From CBDCRK01 sp965220955 (GTDB lineage Bacteria; Desulfobacterota; Binatia; Bin18; CBDCRK01): DNA of 64,000 nt. Numbering within the stretch: the first letter of the stretch is position 1; every line of letters begins with the position of its first letter. Location: positions 174,792 to 238,791 of the forward strand of contig CBDCRK010000008.1 of the NCBI GenBank assembly GCA_965220955.1. Direction: 5' to 3'. The notes below the pieces were generated by a model, which searched no databases, had not been told where the DNA came from, and was given only the letters and a program-made list of their open reading frames with translations. Positions 17,238 to 26,205 of the stretch are shown piece by piece. The position numbers and the translations under genes are program-made.

Positions 17238-18425
17238 ATGACCGACACAGCAAGAACAGAAAGGTTGCTTAGGCTGGCGGGTGAGCTGGCTGACGACTTT
17301 GCTACCAGAGCGAGTGAGCATGACCAGAACAACACCTTTCCCTTTGAAAACATCACCCGGATGAAGGAGACTGGATACACCACCTTGGTGATCCCCGAAG
17401 AGTATGGCGGTATGGGAGCCAGCCTGCTGGAGTTCTGCCTCTGCCAGGAACGCTTGGCACAAGGCTGTGCTGCCACTGCCCTGGCGGTCAACATGCACCT
17501 TTTTGGTCTTGGCTCTCTGGTTGAACGCAGAGAAACTGTCCAGAAGGAAGGCCTTGAGTTTCTTGAAGCTGTGGCAAGGGAGCGTTGGATTGTTGGCGGT
17601 GGCATCACCGAACCTGAAACCGGAGGTAACTGGGGGCTTTTTGTCTCTCGAGCGGTAAGGGAAGGTGACTACTATGTCCTCAACGGCCGCAAGGTCTTCA
17701 CCAGCCTTGCCCCGGTGATTGACCTCTTCATGGTTCTGGTCACGGTGCAGGATCCTGAGAAAGGACTTCAGGGTGGCACCTTTCTCCTTCCTAGAGAGAA
17801 TCCTGGACTTGAGATTGTTGAGACCTGGAATGCCATGGGTATGCGGGCCACCGCTAGCCATGACCTGGTTATTAAAGACTGCCGGGTACCGCTTGAAAAT
17901 GCGCTACGGGTCCGGCCAATTGGTGAAATTCTGCCTGAGGATGTCAGCCTGTTTGCCTGGTTTTCTTTGAGTATTGCTTCGGTATATACAGGCGTTGCCA
18001 TTGCCGCGCTAAACTTTGCTAAAGAGTTTGTCCATAAGCATCACCCCCTACCTCTGCCGCGACCCATTAAATATCTTCCGGGTATCCAGTTTCTGGTAGC
18101 AGAGGCCGAAACACTCCTTGCTGCCTCCCGTGCGCTTACCCTAGAGACAGCAAAAGCCTGGGTTGAGGGAGGAGGGTTCACCGGGGAGAACGGGCTCAGT
18201 CGGGTAGTGCTGCCTAAGTACCTGGCTACCAACAATGCCATTCGCATTGTGGACATAGCCATGGAGGTTGTAGGGGCAGTAGGGATTTTAAAAAAACATC
18301 CTCTGGAGCGCTACTATCGGGATGTGCGGGCCGGGACCAATCACCCCTTTTCCAATGCTCGGATCAGGGAGCTGATTGGCAAAAATGCTCTTAATATCAA
18401 GCTTCTGGAGATACCACGGTGGTGA
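17238..18425 (+). CDS. Acyl-CoA dehydrogenase
   Basis: About 395 residues. ATG 17238 is preceded by GAGAGGAGG (17217-17225); ATG 17199 has no SD. The three-domain ACAD fold is visible. The N-terminal helical domain contains GYTTLVIPEEYGGMGASLLEFCL. The middle beta domain contains GGGITEPETGGNWG and MGMRATASHDLVIKDCRVP. The C-terminal helical domain has a substrate-site region EVVGAVGILKKHPLERYYRDVRAG. It oxidises an acyl-CoA with FAD; the specific substrate is not evident. ogt starts inside its last codons. Confidence 0.9.
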   Translation: MTDTARTERLLRLAGELADDFATRASEHDQNNTFPFENITRMKETGYTTLVIPEEYGGMGASLLEFCLCQERLAQGCAATALAVNMHLFGLGSLVERRETVQKEGLEFLEAVARERWIVGGGITEPETGGNWGLFVSRAVREGDYYVLNGRKVFTSLAPVIDLFMVLVTVQDPEKGLQGGTFLLPRENPGLEIVETWNAMGMRATASHDLVIKDCRVPLENALRVRPIGEILPEDVSLFAWFSLSIASVYTGVAIAALNFAKEFVHKHHPLPLPRPIKYLPGIQFLVAEAETLLAASRALTLETAKAWVEGGGFTGENGLSRVVLPKYLATNNAIRIVDIAMEVVGAVGILKKHPLERYYRDVRAGTNHPFSNARIRELIGKNALNIKLLEIPRW

Positions 18426-18940
18426 GTGTCACTGCTGTAGATACCCCGGTAGGAAAACTCTGGGTGGCGGTGTCGGAGAAGGGAGTTGTCCGCCTGGCCC
18501 TTCCAACTTCAGCGCAACAGGCCCGCTTTTGGGCCTGGATTGCGCGGCACTATCCTGAGGCAAAGGAGGAAGAGAGGCGAACCACTGGGGTACAGAAGGA
18601 ACTGGACGAATACTTTGCCGGCAAACGTAGGGGCTTTTCCCTTTCCTTTGATCTCCAGGGAACCGTATTTCAACGGGCAGTCTGGAGCGCCCTTACCCAA
18701 ATTCCCTATGGACAAACCGCAACTTATGCCACCCTGGCCAAAAGCATTGACCGGCCTCGGGCGGTGCGGGCGGTGGGGGCTGCCAACGGAGCCAATCCCA
18801 TACCGATTATTATTCCCTGCCACCGGGTCATAGGAACAGATGGCTCGCTTACCGGCTATGCCGGAGGGCTGTCGCTCAAAAGGTGGCTACTCGAGTTAGA
18901 AGGAGCACTTAATATTCTTGACCTGAAAGTCGACCGCTGA
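18419..18940 (+). CDS. ogt: Methylated-DNA--protein-cysteine methyltransferase
   Basis: Removes methyl groups from O6-methylguanine by self-alkylation. The 173-residue protein has the helix-turn-helix region QIPYGQTATYATLAKSI, the arginine-finger region RAVRAVGAANGANP and the active-site IPCHRVIG with Cys134. Start is a GTG at 18419 overlapping the acyl-CoA dehydrogenase stop by 7 nt, so translation is probably coupled. Confidence 0.93.
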   Translation: MVSVTAVDTPVGKLWVAVSEKGVVRLALPTSAQQARFWAWIARHYPEAKEEERRTTGVQKELDEYFAGKRRGFSLSFDLQGTVFQRAVWSALTQIPYGQTATYATLAKSIDRPRAVRAVGAANGANPIPIIIPCHRVIGTDGSLTGYAGGLSLKRWLLELEGALNILDLKVDR

Positions 18941-18956
18941 CCGCTTGGAGATTGCT

Positions 18957-19322
18957 ATGCAGCCCTTTTTTGAACATCTAGGCATGCAGATCGAGGAAAT
19001 AAAACCGGACTTCTGTCGGGCGCTTTTACCTTTTCGGCCGGAGCTGCGTACTGCCGGCCAGGTTGTGCATGGTGGGGCGATTGCTTCGCTGGTGGACACC
19101 GCTGCGGTGGTAGCGGTGTGGTCGAACATGGATCCTACGATTACCCGGGGGGCAACGATTAATCTTGCGGTGAACTTTCTAGCTGCTGCCCAAGCGGTCG
19201 ATCTTATTGCTACTGCTACAGTGATCCGCCGAGGGCGAAGCGTTTCGTTCTGTGAAGTAGATGTTGCCACTCCTACGGGTGAACCTATTGCCAAAGGAAT
19301 GGTGACCTATAAGACGAGTTAG
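18957..19322 (+). CDS. PaaI-family hotdog thioesterase
   Basis: A 121-residue single hotdog domain. HGGAIASLVDTAA is the PaaI/YbgC-type active-site helix start, followed by RGATINLAVNFLAAA and AKGMVTYK. It hydrolyses acyl- or aryl-CoA thioesters. ATG 18957 has TGGAG 6 nt upstream; TTG 18945 is the alternative. Its place next to the acyl-CoA dehydrogenase suggests a shared CoA-ester pathway. Confidence 0.88.
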   Translation: MQPFFEHLGMQIEEIKPDFCRALLPFRPELRTAGQVVHGGAIASLVDTAAVVAVWSNMDPTITRGATINLAVNFLAAAQAVDLIATATVIRRGRSVSFCEVDVATPTGEPIAKGMVTYKTS

Positions 19323-19362
19323 ATTGTACAGAAGAGAATGAACGGGATTTAGGAGGTCAATC

Positions 19363-19779
19363 ATGTCCGACATTGGTCTTACCCACGTGGCACTTCCTGT
19401 AAACAATCTCGACGAAAGTATCGCATTCTATTCGAAGTATGCACGGATGCAGGTAGTACATCAGCGTACGGACCCTCCTACTGGGTGGAAGGTAGCCTGG
19501 TTGAGCGATAAGACCCGGCCTTTTGTTATCGTTCTTGCTGAGGGGTCTGAGGTTGGCCATCCGCTCTTGCCCTTTGCCCATCTAGGGGTCGGGTGCGAGA
19601 GTCGAGAAGAGGTTGATCGGCTGTGCGAGTTAGCGCAAGAAGAGGGCCGGCTATCTTCTGGACCAACCGACTCCGACTATCCGGTGGGTTACTGGGCTTT
19701 CATTCGTGACCCCGATGGCCATACTCTCGAAGTGTCTTATGGCCAGGAGATTGGGTTGACGGTTGAGCGGGCTGCCTAA
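19363..19779 (+). CDS. VOC-superfamily (glyoxalase-like) protein
   Basis: A 138-residue vicinal-oxygen-chelate protein. Two beta-alpha-beta-beta-beta modules are visible: GLTHVALPVNNLDESIAFYSKY and FAHLGVGCESREEVDRLC. Metal ligands are likely His in THVAL, His in HLGV and Glu in HTLEVSYG. Members are glyoxalases, dioxygenases or lyases; the substrate cannot be told. Strong SD TAGGAGG precedes the ATG. Confidence 0.85.
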   Translation: MSDIGLTHVALPVNNLDESIAFYSKYARMQVVHQRTDPPTGWKVAWLSDKTRPFVIVLAEGSEVGHPLLPFAHLGVGCESREEVDRLCELAQEEGRLSSGPTDSDYPVGYWAFIRDPDGHTLEVSYGQEIGLTVERAA

Positions 19780-19791
19780 AAACGAATAAGG

Positions 19792-20691
19792 CTAACTTGC
19801 AAACAGCCTTAACCCGCGACGTGGCCACTCTCTGGTCACAACTCGGCCTAGACCGGACTCGGTAATATAGATCGTCGAACGGCCCGGTCCGCCGAAGGCA
19901 GCGTTGGTAACTGCCTTATCGGTACAGGGGATTACCTCTACCTGGGTACCGTTGGGGTCAAACACAACAATCCCCCCGCCCATAACCCCACATACCAGCA
20001 CATATCCTTCCTCGTCCAGACAAAAGCCATCCGGGTAATATCCTTGTGGCAGGGTGGCAAACAGCCGTCGCTCACCTAGCTCACCCGGGGCACGAATAGG
20101 AAAGGCACAGAGCGAGGTGGCAAAAGTCTCGGCTACAAGCAGAGTCTTGCCGTCTGGAGTGAGACCAATGCCGTTGGGGTGCTGGAGGTTGGTGACAACC
20201 CGGCGAATGTGTGTACCATCGGGTGTGGCATAATAGACACTGCCTTTGCGTTTGGTAGGAACATTAAGGGCCTCGCGAATCTTGGGGTCACGATGGACCG
20301 GATCGGTGAAGTAGAAATTGCCCTGGTCATCAAAGACCAGATCGTTGGGTGCGCTCAGTTTTTCATCATTGTAATCGATGTAGAGCCGTTGCACGTTGCC
20401 GTTCTTATCGATGCGTTCAATACGACCGGTCTCGTAATCCGGTGCTGGGCCAATGGGTAGTTCATTATGCCAGGAAAACCCACCATTGTTGGTGACATAT
20501 AAAGCATCCCCAGGGCCAAGGGCTGCGCCGTTAGGCCCGCCTCCGGGCCGGGCAAACAAGGAGGCAGTACTGTCGGGAGCAATCTTTTGTACCCTGCCGC
20601 CACCGATTTCGACAACGTAGAGGTTGCCGTCACGGTCATAGACCGGGCCTTCGGGGAATTCCAGACTGGTAGCAATAATTTTTTCGCTCAT
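19792..20691 (-). CDS. SMP-30/gluconolactonase-family hydrolase
   Basis: A 299-residue six-bladed beta-propeller. LEFPEGPVYDRDGNLYVVE carries the N-terminal metal-ligand Glu, SAPNDLVFDDQGNFYFTD the Asn, and LQHPNGIGLTPDGKTLLVAET further ligand positions. Family members hydrolyse sugar or aryl lactones with Ca or Zn. SD GAGAGGA precedes ATG 20691. It runs in the same direction as the hydrolase upstream but is separated by about 260 bases. Confidence 0.88.
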   Translation of the reverse strand: MSEKIIATSLEFPEGPVYDRDGNLYVVEIGGGRVQKIAPDSTASLFARPGGGPNGAALGPGDALYVTNNGGFSWHNELPIGPAPDYETGRIERIDKNGNVQRLYIDYNDEKLSAPNDLVFDDQGNFYFTDPVHRDPKIREALNVPTKRKGSVYYATPDGTHIRRVVTNLQHPNGIGLTPDGKTLLVAETFATSLCAFPIRAPGELGERRLFATLPQGYYPDGFCLDEEGYVLVCGVMGGGIVVFDPNGTQVEVIPCTDKAVTNAAFGGPGRSTIYITESGLGRVVTREWPRRGLRLFAS

Positions 20692-20954
20692 CTCATCCTC
20701 TCTTTATCTCTTGTCAACAATCCCCGTGATCGTCGATCTATCTGAGGGGATAGTAACGGTTTGCCATCCCCACTTAGGCAGCAGCAAAATCTGTATGCGG
20801 GCGGATTTCTGGCGGCTTGAAGGCCAACACAATGCGCTCACGGGGAACACCTGCTTTGACTAGCCTCAGCGATTTCCCTCATACTCCTTTCTTTTGCACT
20901 TTCCCTCTTTTCCAAGCCAGGGACTGGAGGTCCACACTGGCTAACTTGGCGTCA

Positions 20955-21836
20955 TCAGCCCAAATGACGCGACAGAAACGCTTGGGCTCGGGCGTACCCC
21001 TCAGCATAGGCCGGGAGCGGAGGAAGCTGGAAGAATGCGTGCGGCGCTCCCTCTACAATATGCAGATCATGCTCAATGCCAGCCTTGGCCAGGGCCTGAG
21101 CAAGCGTCTGTGATTCCCCCAGTAATGGGTCTTTGGTACCGACTGTAACATAGCATGGAGGGAATTTTGTACAGGCATAGAGTGGGCTCACCCGATAATC
21201 GCCCTTGAGGCTCTCATACTGATCTGGAGGCAGATAGAACTGGGTGTCCGGGCCAGTGGTACCTAAACCACTAACGGTCTTGTGGTAATCGTAGGCTCCG
21301 TAAAGTAGCACGCCAGCTCCCACGTGTGGCCCGCCCTTCTGGCTGATTTCGGCCAAGACTGCGGCGGCCAAATTTCCCCCGGCCGAATCTCCCCCAACAG
21401 CCAGGCGTTTTGGGTCACCTCCATATTGGGCTGCGGTTTCCGCTGCCCACTGGGTGGCAAACACGCAGTCCTCAAAGGCAGCGGGAAATCGGTGTTTGGG
21501 CGCCAGGCGGTAATCAACATTGATAGTAAGGTAGCCGGCGCTAGCAAATTCCCGCCCTAAACGCCGATGGGTCTTGGGGTTTCCCATAGTCCAGCCACCT
21601 CCGTGAAAGTATACTAGCACTGGGTGCGGACCGTCCCCTAAGGGTACTGCAATGTCTGCATTAAGCCGCCAGCCGGCAATTTCACGTATCAGGACCGAGT
21701 CATGAACGGTTGCTACCTCGGGGGGATTGCCGTTCATCAGTTCATCATAACGAATGAGAAGATCGGTTGGGTTGACGCCTGCAGGTGGACGTAGCGTTTC
21801 CATGAACTCGCGCAGATCTGAGGGAATTTCGCTCAT
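20955..21836 (-). CDS. HSL-family alpha/beta hydrolase (esterase)
   Basis: A 293-residue hormone-sensitive-lipase-type esterase. ATG 21836 has GGAGG 7 nt upstream; an earlier in-frame start at 21866 does not. The oxyanion-hole HGGGW is at 78-82 and the nucleophile Ser151 sits in GDSAGG. The catalytic Asp is probably in TKDPLLGE and the His in EGAPHAFFQ. It should cleave short-chain esters or lactones. Confidence 0.92.
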   Translation of the reverse strand: MSEIPSDLREFMETLRPPAGVNPTDLLIRYDELMNGNPPEVATVHDSVLIREIAGWRLNADIAVPLGDGPHPVLVYFHGGGWTMGNPKTHRRLGREFASAGYLTINVDYRLAPKHRFPAAFEDCVFATQWAAETAAQYGGDPKRLAVGGDSAGGNLAAAVLAEISQKGGPHVGAGVLLYGAYDYHKTVSGLGTTGPDTQFYLPPDQYESLKGDYRVSPLYACTKFPPCYVTVGTKDPLLGESQTLAQALAKAGIEHDLHIVEGAPHAFFQLPPLPAYAEGYARAQAFLSRHLG

Positions 21837-21984
21837 TAGAGATCCTCCTTTTTTTAGTGGTTTCACGCAGATTTTACCTAGAGAGGGACAAGTCTGCTAG
21901 TCCTTTTCGAGATTTTCTCTTGACCAATAGTAAGCCGATGTTAAGCAAAGGCTAAGCAAGTTTGGGCTCTATACTTGTTATAGT

Positions 21985-22012
21985 TATCATTTTTTTGTAC
22001 ATCAAGATGATA
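21985..22012. promoter_or_regulatory. Inverted repeat upstream of the antitoxin gene
   Basis: TATCAT (21985-21990) and ATGATA (22007-22012) are separated by 16 nt and end 3 nt before the start of AGGAGG-like SD sequence. Antitoxins of this family bind palindromes at their own promoter, so it may be an operator. Only six base pairs match, so this is tentative. Confidence 0.35.
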
Positions 22013-22025
22013 GGAGGATGTCTCA

Positions 22026-22328
22026 ATGGAACGTTATCTGACAGTGAGCGAGGCTCGCCAGCAATTTTTGAAACTTGTGGATGAAGCGCAGGAAGGTGAC
22101 CAGATCATTGTCACCAAGCGCGGGGTACCTGCCGTTGTTATCATGGAATTCGAGCGACTCGAGACCCTTAAGAGCATAGCCCGGCTTTGGCAAGACCCGG
22201 AAGCTCTGCGGGCTATGGGGGAAGCGGCCGAGGATGTAAAGAAGGGCCGGGTGCTTAAGGCTAGCCAGATGCCTGGTGTCCAGGGGCTTCTGGAAGCCGC
22301 CCGCAAGAAGGGACTTTTGGGTGGCTGA
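22026..22328 (+). CDS. Phd/YefM-family antitoxin
   Basis: A 100-residue protein opening with MERYLTVSEARQQFLKLVDEA and KRGVPAVVIMEFERLE, the Phd/YefM DNA-binding fold. The charged C-terminal half should wrap the toxin. SD AGGAGG lies before ATG 22026. It overlaps the downstream toxin by 8 nt, the usual order for type II toxin-antitoxin modules, and would repress its own operon. Confidence 0.88.
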   Translation: MERYLTVSEARQQFLKLVDEAQEGDQIIVTKRGVPAVVIMEFERLETLKSIARLWQDPEALRAMGEAAEDVKKGRVLKASQMPGVQGLLEAARKKGLLGG

Positions 22329-22581
22329 ATTTATCTTTGCTAGGCGCTTCCTCCAGGACCTAGCAGAATGGGAACAACAGGCCTCCACGCACGAGCGCGA
22401 GGTTTTGGAAGAAATTCTTGCCGCTATAACCGCGAATCCTGTCTTGTCCGGACGATTCTCCAGTTTTTACGATCCGTTGGTTCCGAGTTATCTCTACCGT
22501 TCTGGTCCCTTTCTCATCCATTACCGCCTTAGCTCTGACGGCCGGGTAGAATCTTTAAACCTTTTTTATCGGAAGATCTAG
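22321..22581 (+). CDS. RelE/ParE-superfamily toxin
   Basis: An 86-residue toxin beginning at GTG 22321 inside the antitoxin's last codons (VAEFIFARRFLQDLAEW). The fold pattern is two N-terminal helices, then YLYRSGPFLIHYRLSSDGRVESLNLFYRKI, as in RelE/ParE proteins. RelE members cleave ribosome-bound mRNA and ParE members poison gyrase; which applies is not clear. An in-frame start at 22276 would overlap most of the antitoxin and is less likely. Confidence 0.8.
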   Translation: MAEFIFARRFLQDLAEWEQQASTHEREVLEEILAAITANPVLSGRFSSFYDPLVPSYLYRSGPFLIHYRLSSDGRVESLNLFYRKI

Positions 22582-22685
22582 GCAATCATAGGGAAGCATA
22601 GCGGAAACAGGGGACTTTGTGCTTTTCTTGTATCAATTGAGCTGATAAACAACAGGATTTCTCCTGCTTGGAAGGCAGTGGCCAT

Positions 22686-23873
22686 TTACAGGGTTCGTTT
22701 TAATGCGGCAAGTAGCTGCCGCAAATTTCCGCACTCAAATACCGCGTTACAAATAGGTGTGTAACGTCCCATTACGCTATCTCCGGTGTCCCAGCGCTCT
22801 TGTGGTTCGGCGTTCAACCAGAAGAGCTTTTTGCTGCTGCTTCTGATGTGGGCAAGGAGATCTGGTCGTGGCGGCCGACGGTTGTTGCGAGCATCACCAA
22901 GAATGAGAAAAAGGGTGTTACGGGTGAGTATCCTTTCGCCGTATTCGTGCCAGAAGTGCTGGAGAACCCTGCCAAAGTCGGAGAGGGCATAGAGGTCAAG
23001 GGACCCATGGGGAACCATGTGGCCATGCTCAAAAGAGACCTCACACAAACGGTCCACATAGGCAAAAGTACGAACACAACGGAAGTATGCCTCGGCTGGA
23101 GCCAGCAAACCCAGGAGAAAATCACTTACCACGGCAACCGAACCCGAGACATCGCAGAGGGCAACCAGATCAGGCTTTCCCGGTCGGCGACCGCGCATGT
23201 AAACTTCGATGGGCACCCCACCCCGGGAGATCGAGGCCCGGATTGTACGGCGAAAGTCAAGCCGTCCACGCTGGCTGCGTTTATAGCGATGGCTCAGCGT
23301 ACCGCGGAACCGTCTTGCCAGTTCCTCGACAAGCTCTTTTGCCTCTTCGATATCATGGGAATCAAAAGCCTTGAAAGGTTTTTCCCCAAGTGCTCTGCGA
23401 CGGGCCAGTCTAGCTTTGCGGTCCCTCTCTTCTTTTTCCTCATCTGTTTCCTGAGGCGTTTCCTTTTCTTTTACCGCTTCGCGCTTTTCTCTTCTCTTTT
23501 CGTCTGGCAGGTATCGATGCTCTTGCCTCTTCTGGATAGGATGAGCGGTTGCCTTCTGGGGCTCTATTGGGTGTTGTTGCTTGGCCCCGGCCTCTGTTGG
23601 TTTAGTCCTCTGCCCATCTCCTTCTTCCTGCTTTGCCAACCTTCTCCTCTTACCCTGCGAACCTGGACCGGCAAAGAAGCGAGCAAAGACGTTATCAAAG
23701 AGGGGACGGTCTTCCTCCTCTTTTACCAGACTGGCAGCTAAGGCTTCCCGTAGCAGTTCCCGCTCTACCCCAACTGTGGCCACGGCCTGCAGCGCATCTA
23801 TGCTCTCAGCTATAGAGATACGTACTCCCTGAGAACGCAGCTGGTTAATAAAGGAGACAACAGTTTCTCTCAT
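22686..23873 (-). CDS. CoxE-like VWA-domain protein
   Basis: A 395-residue cytosolic protein. The N-terminal helical region (MRETVVSFINQLRSQGVRISIAES) is typical of the CoxE/VWA_CoxE family. A highly charged Lys/Glu linker fills 70-160. The C-terminal VWA domain has the MIDAS core DVSGS at 241-245. Together with the MoxR ATPase just upstream it matches the CoxD-CoxE type. In carbon monoxide dehydrogenase clusters that pair helps build the metal centre. No molybdenum dehydrogenase lies nearby, so the client is unknown. Confidence 0.85.
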   Translation of the reverse strand: MRETVVSFINQLRSQGVRISIAESIDALQAVATVGVERELLREALAASLVKEEEDRPLFDNVFARFFAGPGSQGKRRRLAKQEEGDGQRTKPTEAGAKQQHPIEPQKATAHPIQKRQEHRYLPDEKRREKREAVKEKETPQETDEEKEERDRKARLARRRALGEKPFKAFDSHDIEEAKELVEELARRFRGTLSHRYKRSQRGRLDFRRTIRASISRGGVPIEVYMRGRRPGKPDLVALCDVSGSVAVVSDFLLGLLAPAEAYFRCVRTFAYVDRLCEVSFEHGHMVPHGSLDLYALSDFGRVLQHFWHEYGERILTRNTLFLILGDARNNRRPPRPDLLAHIRSSSKKLFWLNAEPQERWDTGDSVMGRYTPICNAVFECGNLRQLLAALKRTL

Positions 23874-23963
23874 TGTGAGTGTTTATCTCCTCCTCCCTTT
23901 CTTCCCCTCTTTTTCAAAGAGGTTCAAAGAGGGGAATTGGATTTGTATTCATTTAAGGAGAGG

Positions 23964-24836
23964 TCAGGAAGCTGCGCTTAGAAAAGATGAGACCTTCCCC
24001 TCAGCCTTGCGAATGTCGTCTTCGTGCTTGAGAATAAGGCCCAGCGTTTTTTTGACCGCAGGAGCATCAAGCTCTTTGATCCCCAAAGCCAGCAGGGCCC
24101 TTGCCCAGTCCAGGGTCTCAGCAATGCTGGGTACTTTTTTTAGGTCTAGCTTCCGCAGGCCACTAACAAAACGGGTTACCTGACGGCGCAAGCGCTCGTC
24201 CACCTCTGGCACTTTGAGGGCGACAATCTCCATTTCTTTCTCTACACCGGGAAAGTCAATGTAGAGATGGAGGCAGCGTCGCTTCAATGCTTCGGAAAGC
24301 TCCCGGGTTCGGTTAGAAGTAAGGACCACGGCCGGGCGTTGATGGGCCTTGATTGTTCCCAACTCAGGGATGCTCACCTGAAAGTCGCTGAGCACCTCCA
24401 AGAGAAAAGCCTCAAATTCCTCATCCGCTTTATCCACTTCATCAATCAGCAGGACAACCCTTTTCGGTGCAATAATGGCCCGTAGTAGGGGTCGCTCAAG
24501 CATGTAATCATAGGAGAAAATGTGGCTAGAGATCTCCTCCCAGGCTTGCTCCTGGGTGCTATCGGTCTGGATACGCAGAAGCTGCTTTTGGTAATTCCAC
24601 TCATACAGGGCGCGGGCTTCGTCTAATCCTTCATAACACTGCAGGCGAACAAGCTCTGTGCGCAGCATTTCCGCTAGCACCTTTGCCACTTCTGTCTTGC
24701 CTACGCCAGCCGGGCCTTCGATCAATAGAGGTTTTCCCAGCGCCAGGGCAAGATAAATAGACGTCTCAACCTTTGCGGTTGTAATGTACTGGCAAGAGCG
24801 AAGCCCCTGTTGAATAAACTCTAAGTTAATGTCCAT
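23964..24836 (-). CDS. MoxR-family AAA+ ATPase (CoxD-like)
   Basis: A 290-residue AAA+ chaperone. Walker A is GPAGVGKT (41-48), Walker B VVLLIDEVDKA, and sensor 1 lies in PAVVLTSNRTRELSEALKRRC. The C-terminal helical lid is present. It lies 90 bases upstream of the VWA gene on the same strand, which is the standard MoxR-VWA pair order. SD AGGAAGG precedes ATG 24836. Confidence 0.9.
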   Translation of the reverse strand: MDINLEFIQQGLRSCQYITTAKVETSIYLALALGKPLLIEGPAGVGKTEVAKVLAEMLRTELVRLQCYEGLDEARALYEWNYQKQLLRIQTDSTQEQAWEEISSHIFSYDYMLERPLLRAIIAPKRVVLLIDEVDKADEEFEAFLLEVLSDFQVSIPELGTIKAHQRPAVVLTSNRTRELSEALKRRCLHLYIDFPGVEKEMEIVALKVPEVDERLRRQVTRFVSGLRKLDLKKVPSIAETLDWARALLALGIKELDAPAVKKTLGLILKHEDDIRKAEGKVSSFLSAAS

Positions 24837-24898
24837 CCTTCCTTATTTTATTTCCATTAAAAATTACTCAATGCACCCAATGGGTTTGGCAACACCCA

Positions 24899-25339
24899 TT
24901 ATAGAATCCCTGCCGGCTTTGTCCGTTTAGGCTTTTCTGGAGTTTCTTCTACTGCCGTGACAAAGAGCCTCCTGTCTCCAATATAGAGACGGCCTTCAAT
25001 TATAAGAAGCTTGCCCTCGCTCTCTGGATTTTGCAAACGCTGAATAAGGTTTTCGGGTCCGGTAAAGCGCACCTGAGGAGGAAAAAGGTCCTGAATGATT
25101 GCCCAGCCGCGATTCCTGCCCGCCAGTGTCTCCACTTTTGTTAGCCTGAGAATCCACTTCTTTTTTTTAATGAAGACGGTAAGCGCCTGCATGCCTCTTC
25201 GACCCTCCCCTTCAGCCGGGAGAAGCACGCCGGTAAAGCGAACCAAGGGAGGGAAGTCTCTCCCAGGAAAGATCTGAGCAGAAGCCGCGGTGGACCATAA
25301 GATCGACACCAGGAGAACGGGGGCTATTCTCTGTTTCAA
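24899..25339 (-). CDS. Secreted protein of unknown function
   Basis: A 146-residue protein with a clear signal peptide (QRIAPVLLVSILWSTAASA, cleavage after ASA). The mature part is beta-rich (VRFTGVLLPAEGEG, KWILRLTKVETL, KLLIIEGRLYIGDRRLFVTAVEE), like a small OB- or PH-type fold. Start is TTG 25339. No family was recognised. It lies between the CoA-transferase genes and the MoxR pair, all on the minus strand. Confidence 0.6.
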   Translation of the reverse strand: MKQRIAPVLLVSILWSTAASAQIFPGRDFPPLVRFTGVLLPAEGEGRRGMQALTVFIKKKKWILRLTKVETLAGRNRGWAIIQDLFPPQVRFTGPENLIQRLQNPESEGKLLIIEGRLYIGDRRLFVTAVEETPEKPKRTKPAGIL

Positions 25340-25353
25340 CTCTCTGTCTCTGT

Positions 25354-26205
25354 CTACTCCCGCCCTACGGTTTCAGAAAAGACATACTTACCGTCCTGTA
25401 GCTCAACCCACCGTCCCCGGCCGGTTGTCTGCCCTTCAATATCGAGCTGCGAACGAATAACAGTGAGCTCTTCTTCTGAGGGGGGATCAAGAGTCTCAAT
25501 GTTCGGCGCCATTTTAGGAGTAAACGACATCTCCGCCAGGACTTGATCAACACTGACAAAGGCAGAGACAGCCACGAGCATTAGCTCACAACTCTTCTCT
25601 TCATAGCCAAACATTGCCCAGGGGGTAGCCACCCGCCAGGGGCCGGTGCCTGCTGGCAGTCCGGCTTTTTCGCGGGCGCCCGGACCGTCGAGGAAACCCG
25701 GAGAGGAGATGAAGTCTACCCGTTCAACAAACTTGCGCTTTTGCTGATCCGTCATAAGGATGGTCCGCCAGCACTGGGCTGCAATGGTGTCCGCTCCACC
25801 CGGCCCACCAAAGCGTCTGCCCACCCCATCCTGGTAAGGACCGAGCACCGTAGAGTTAACGTTGCCGTAGCGGTCAACCTGCAGGGTGTTGAGGACTCCC
25901 ACATCCACATAGCCGAGCTGGGCGAAGTTGCCAGCGGTGTTCATTGTGCCCCACTGCAGCGCCCGATACCCAGCGCGGGAAGCCACCATGGTCATGAGCG
26001 GATCAAAGGGTAAGGTTGCTTGGGGGGAAAGTACTCCATCTTCGGTAAGATACTGGACTTTAGGAGTATAGAGCTTCTGAGCAAGCAAGATGGTGTAAAG
26101 TGGTTCTCCACCGCCACCTACCCAATAGTTCTTATCCTCCTCGATCATACGGGCCACGGTACAGATGAGCTGTTCTCTTTCCGCAAAATGCGTTGCCGGA
26201 GTCAT
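25354..26205 (-). CDS. CoA-transferase subunit B (IpdB/GctB-like)
   Basis: A 283-residue beta subunit of a class I CoA-transferase. YLTEDGVLSP carries the Glu at the place of the catalytic glutamate of the SENG-type motif. FVERVDFISSPGF and GTGPWRVATPWAMFGYEEKSCEL are family regions. The same fold in IpdAB opens steroid-ring CoA esters, but there the Glu is lost; here it is kept, which favours true CoA transfer. It overlaps the A subunit gene by 4 nt. Confidence 0.85.
   Translation of the reverse strand: MTPATHFAEREQLICTVARMIEEDKNYWVGGGGEPLYTILLAQKLYTPKVQYLTEDGVLSPQATLPFDPLMTMVASRAGYRALQWGTMNTAGNFAQLGYVDVGVLNTLQVDRYGNVNSTVLGPYQDGVGRRFGGPGGADTIAAQCWRTILMTDQQKRKFVERVDFISSPGFLDGPGAREKAGLPAGTGPWRVATPWAMFGYEEKSCELMLVAVSAFVSVDQVLAEMSFTPKMAPNIETLDPPSEEELTVIRSQLDIEGQTTGRGRWVELQDGKYVFSETVGRE

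Noticed and set aside
21920..21975. Sigma-70 promoter for the toxin-antitoxin genes (TTGACC and TATACT)
   Set aside because: The boxes are about 44 nt apart and no other pair has workable spacing.
22800..23741. 313-residue plus-strand ORF
   Set aside because: Antisense to the CoxE-like VWA gene, whose domain and MIDAS motif are clear; the plus-strand product shows no family pattern.
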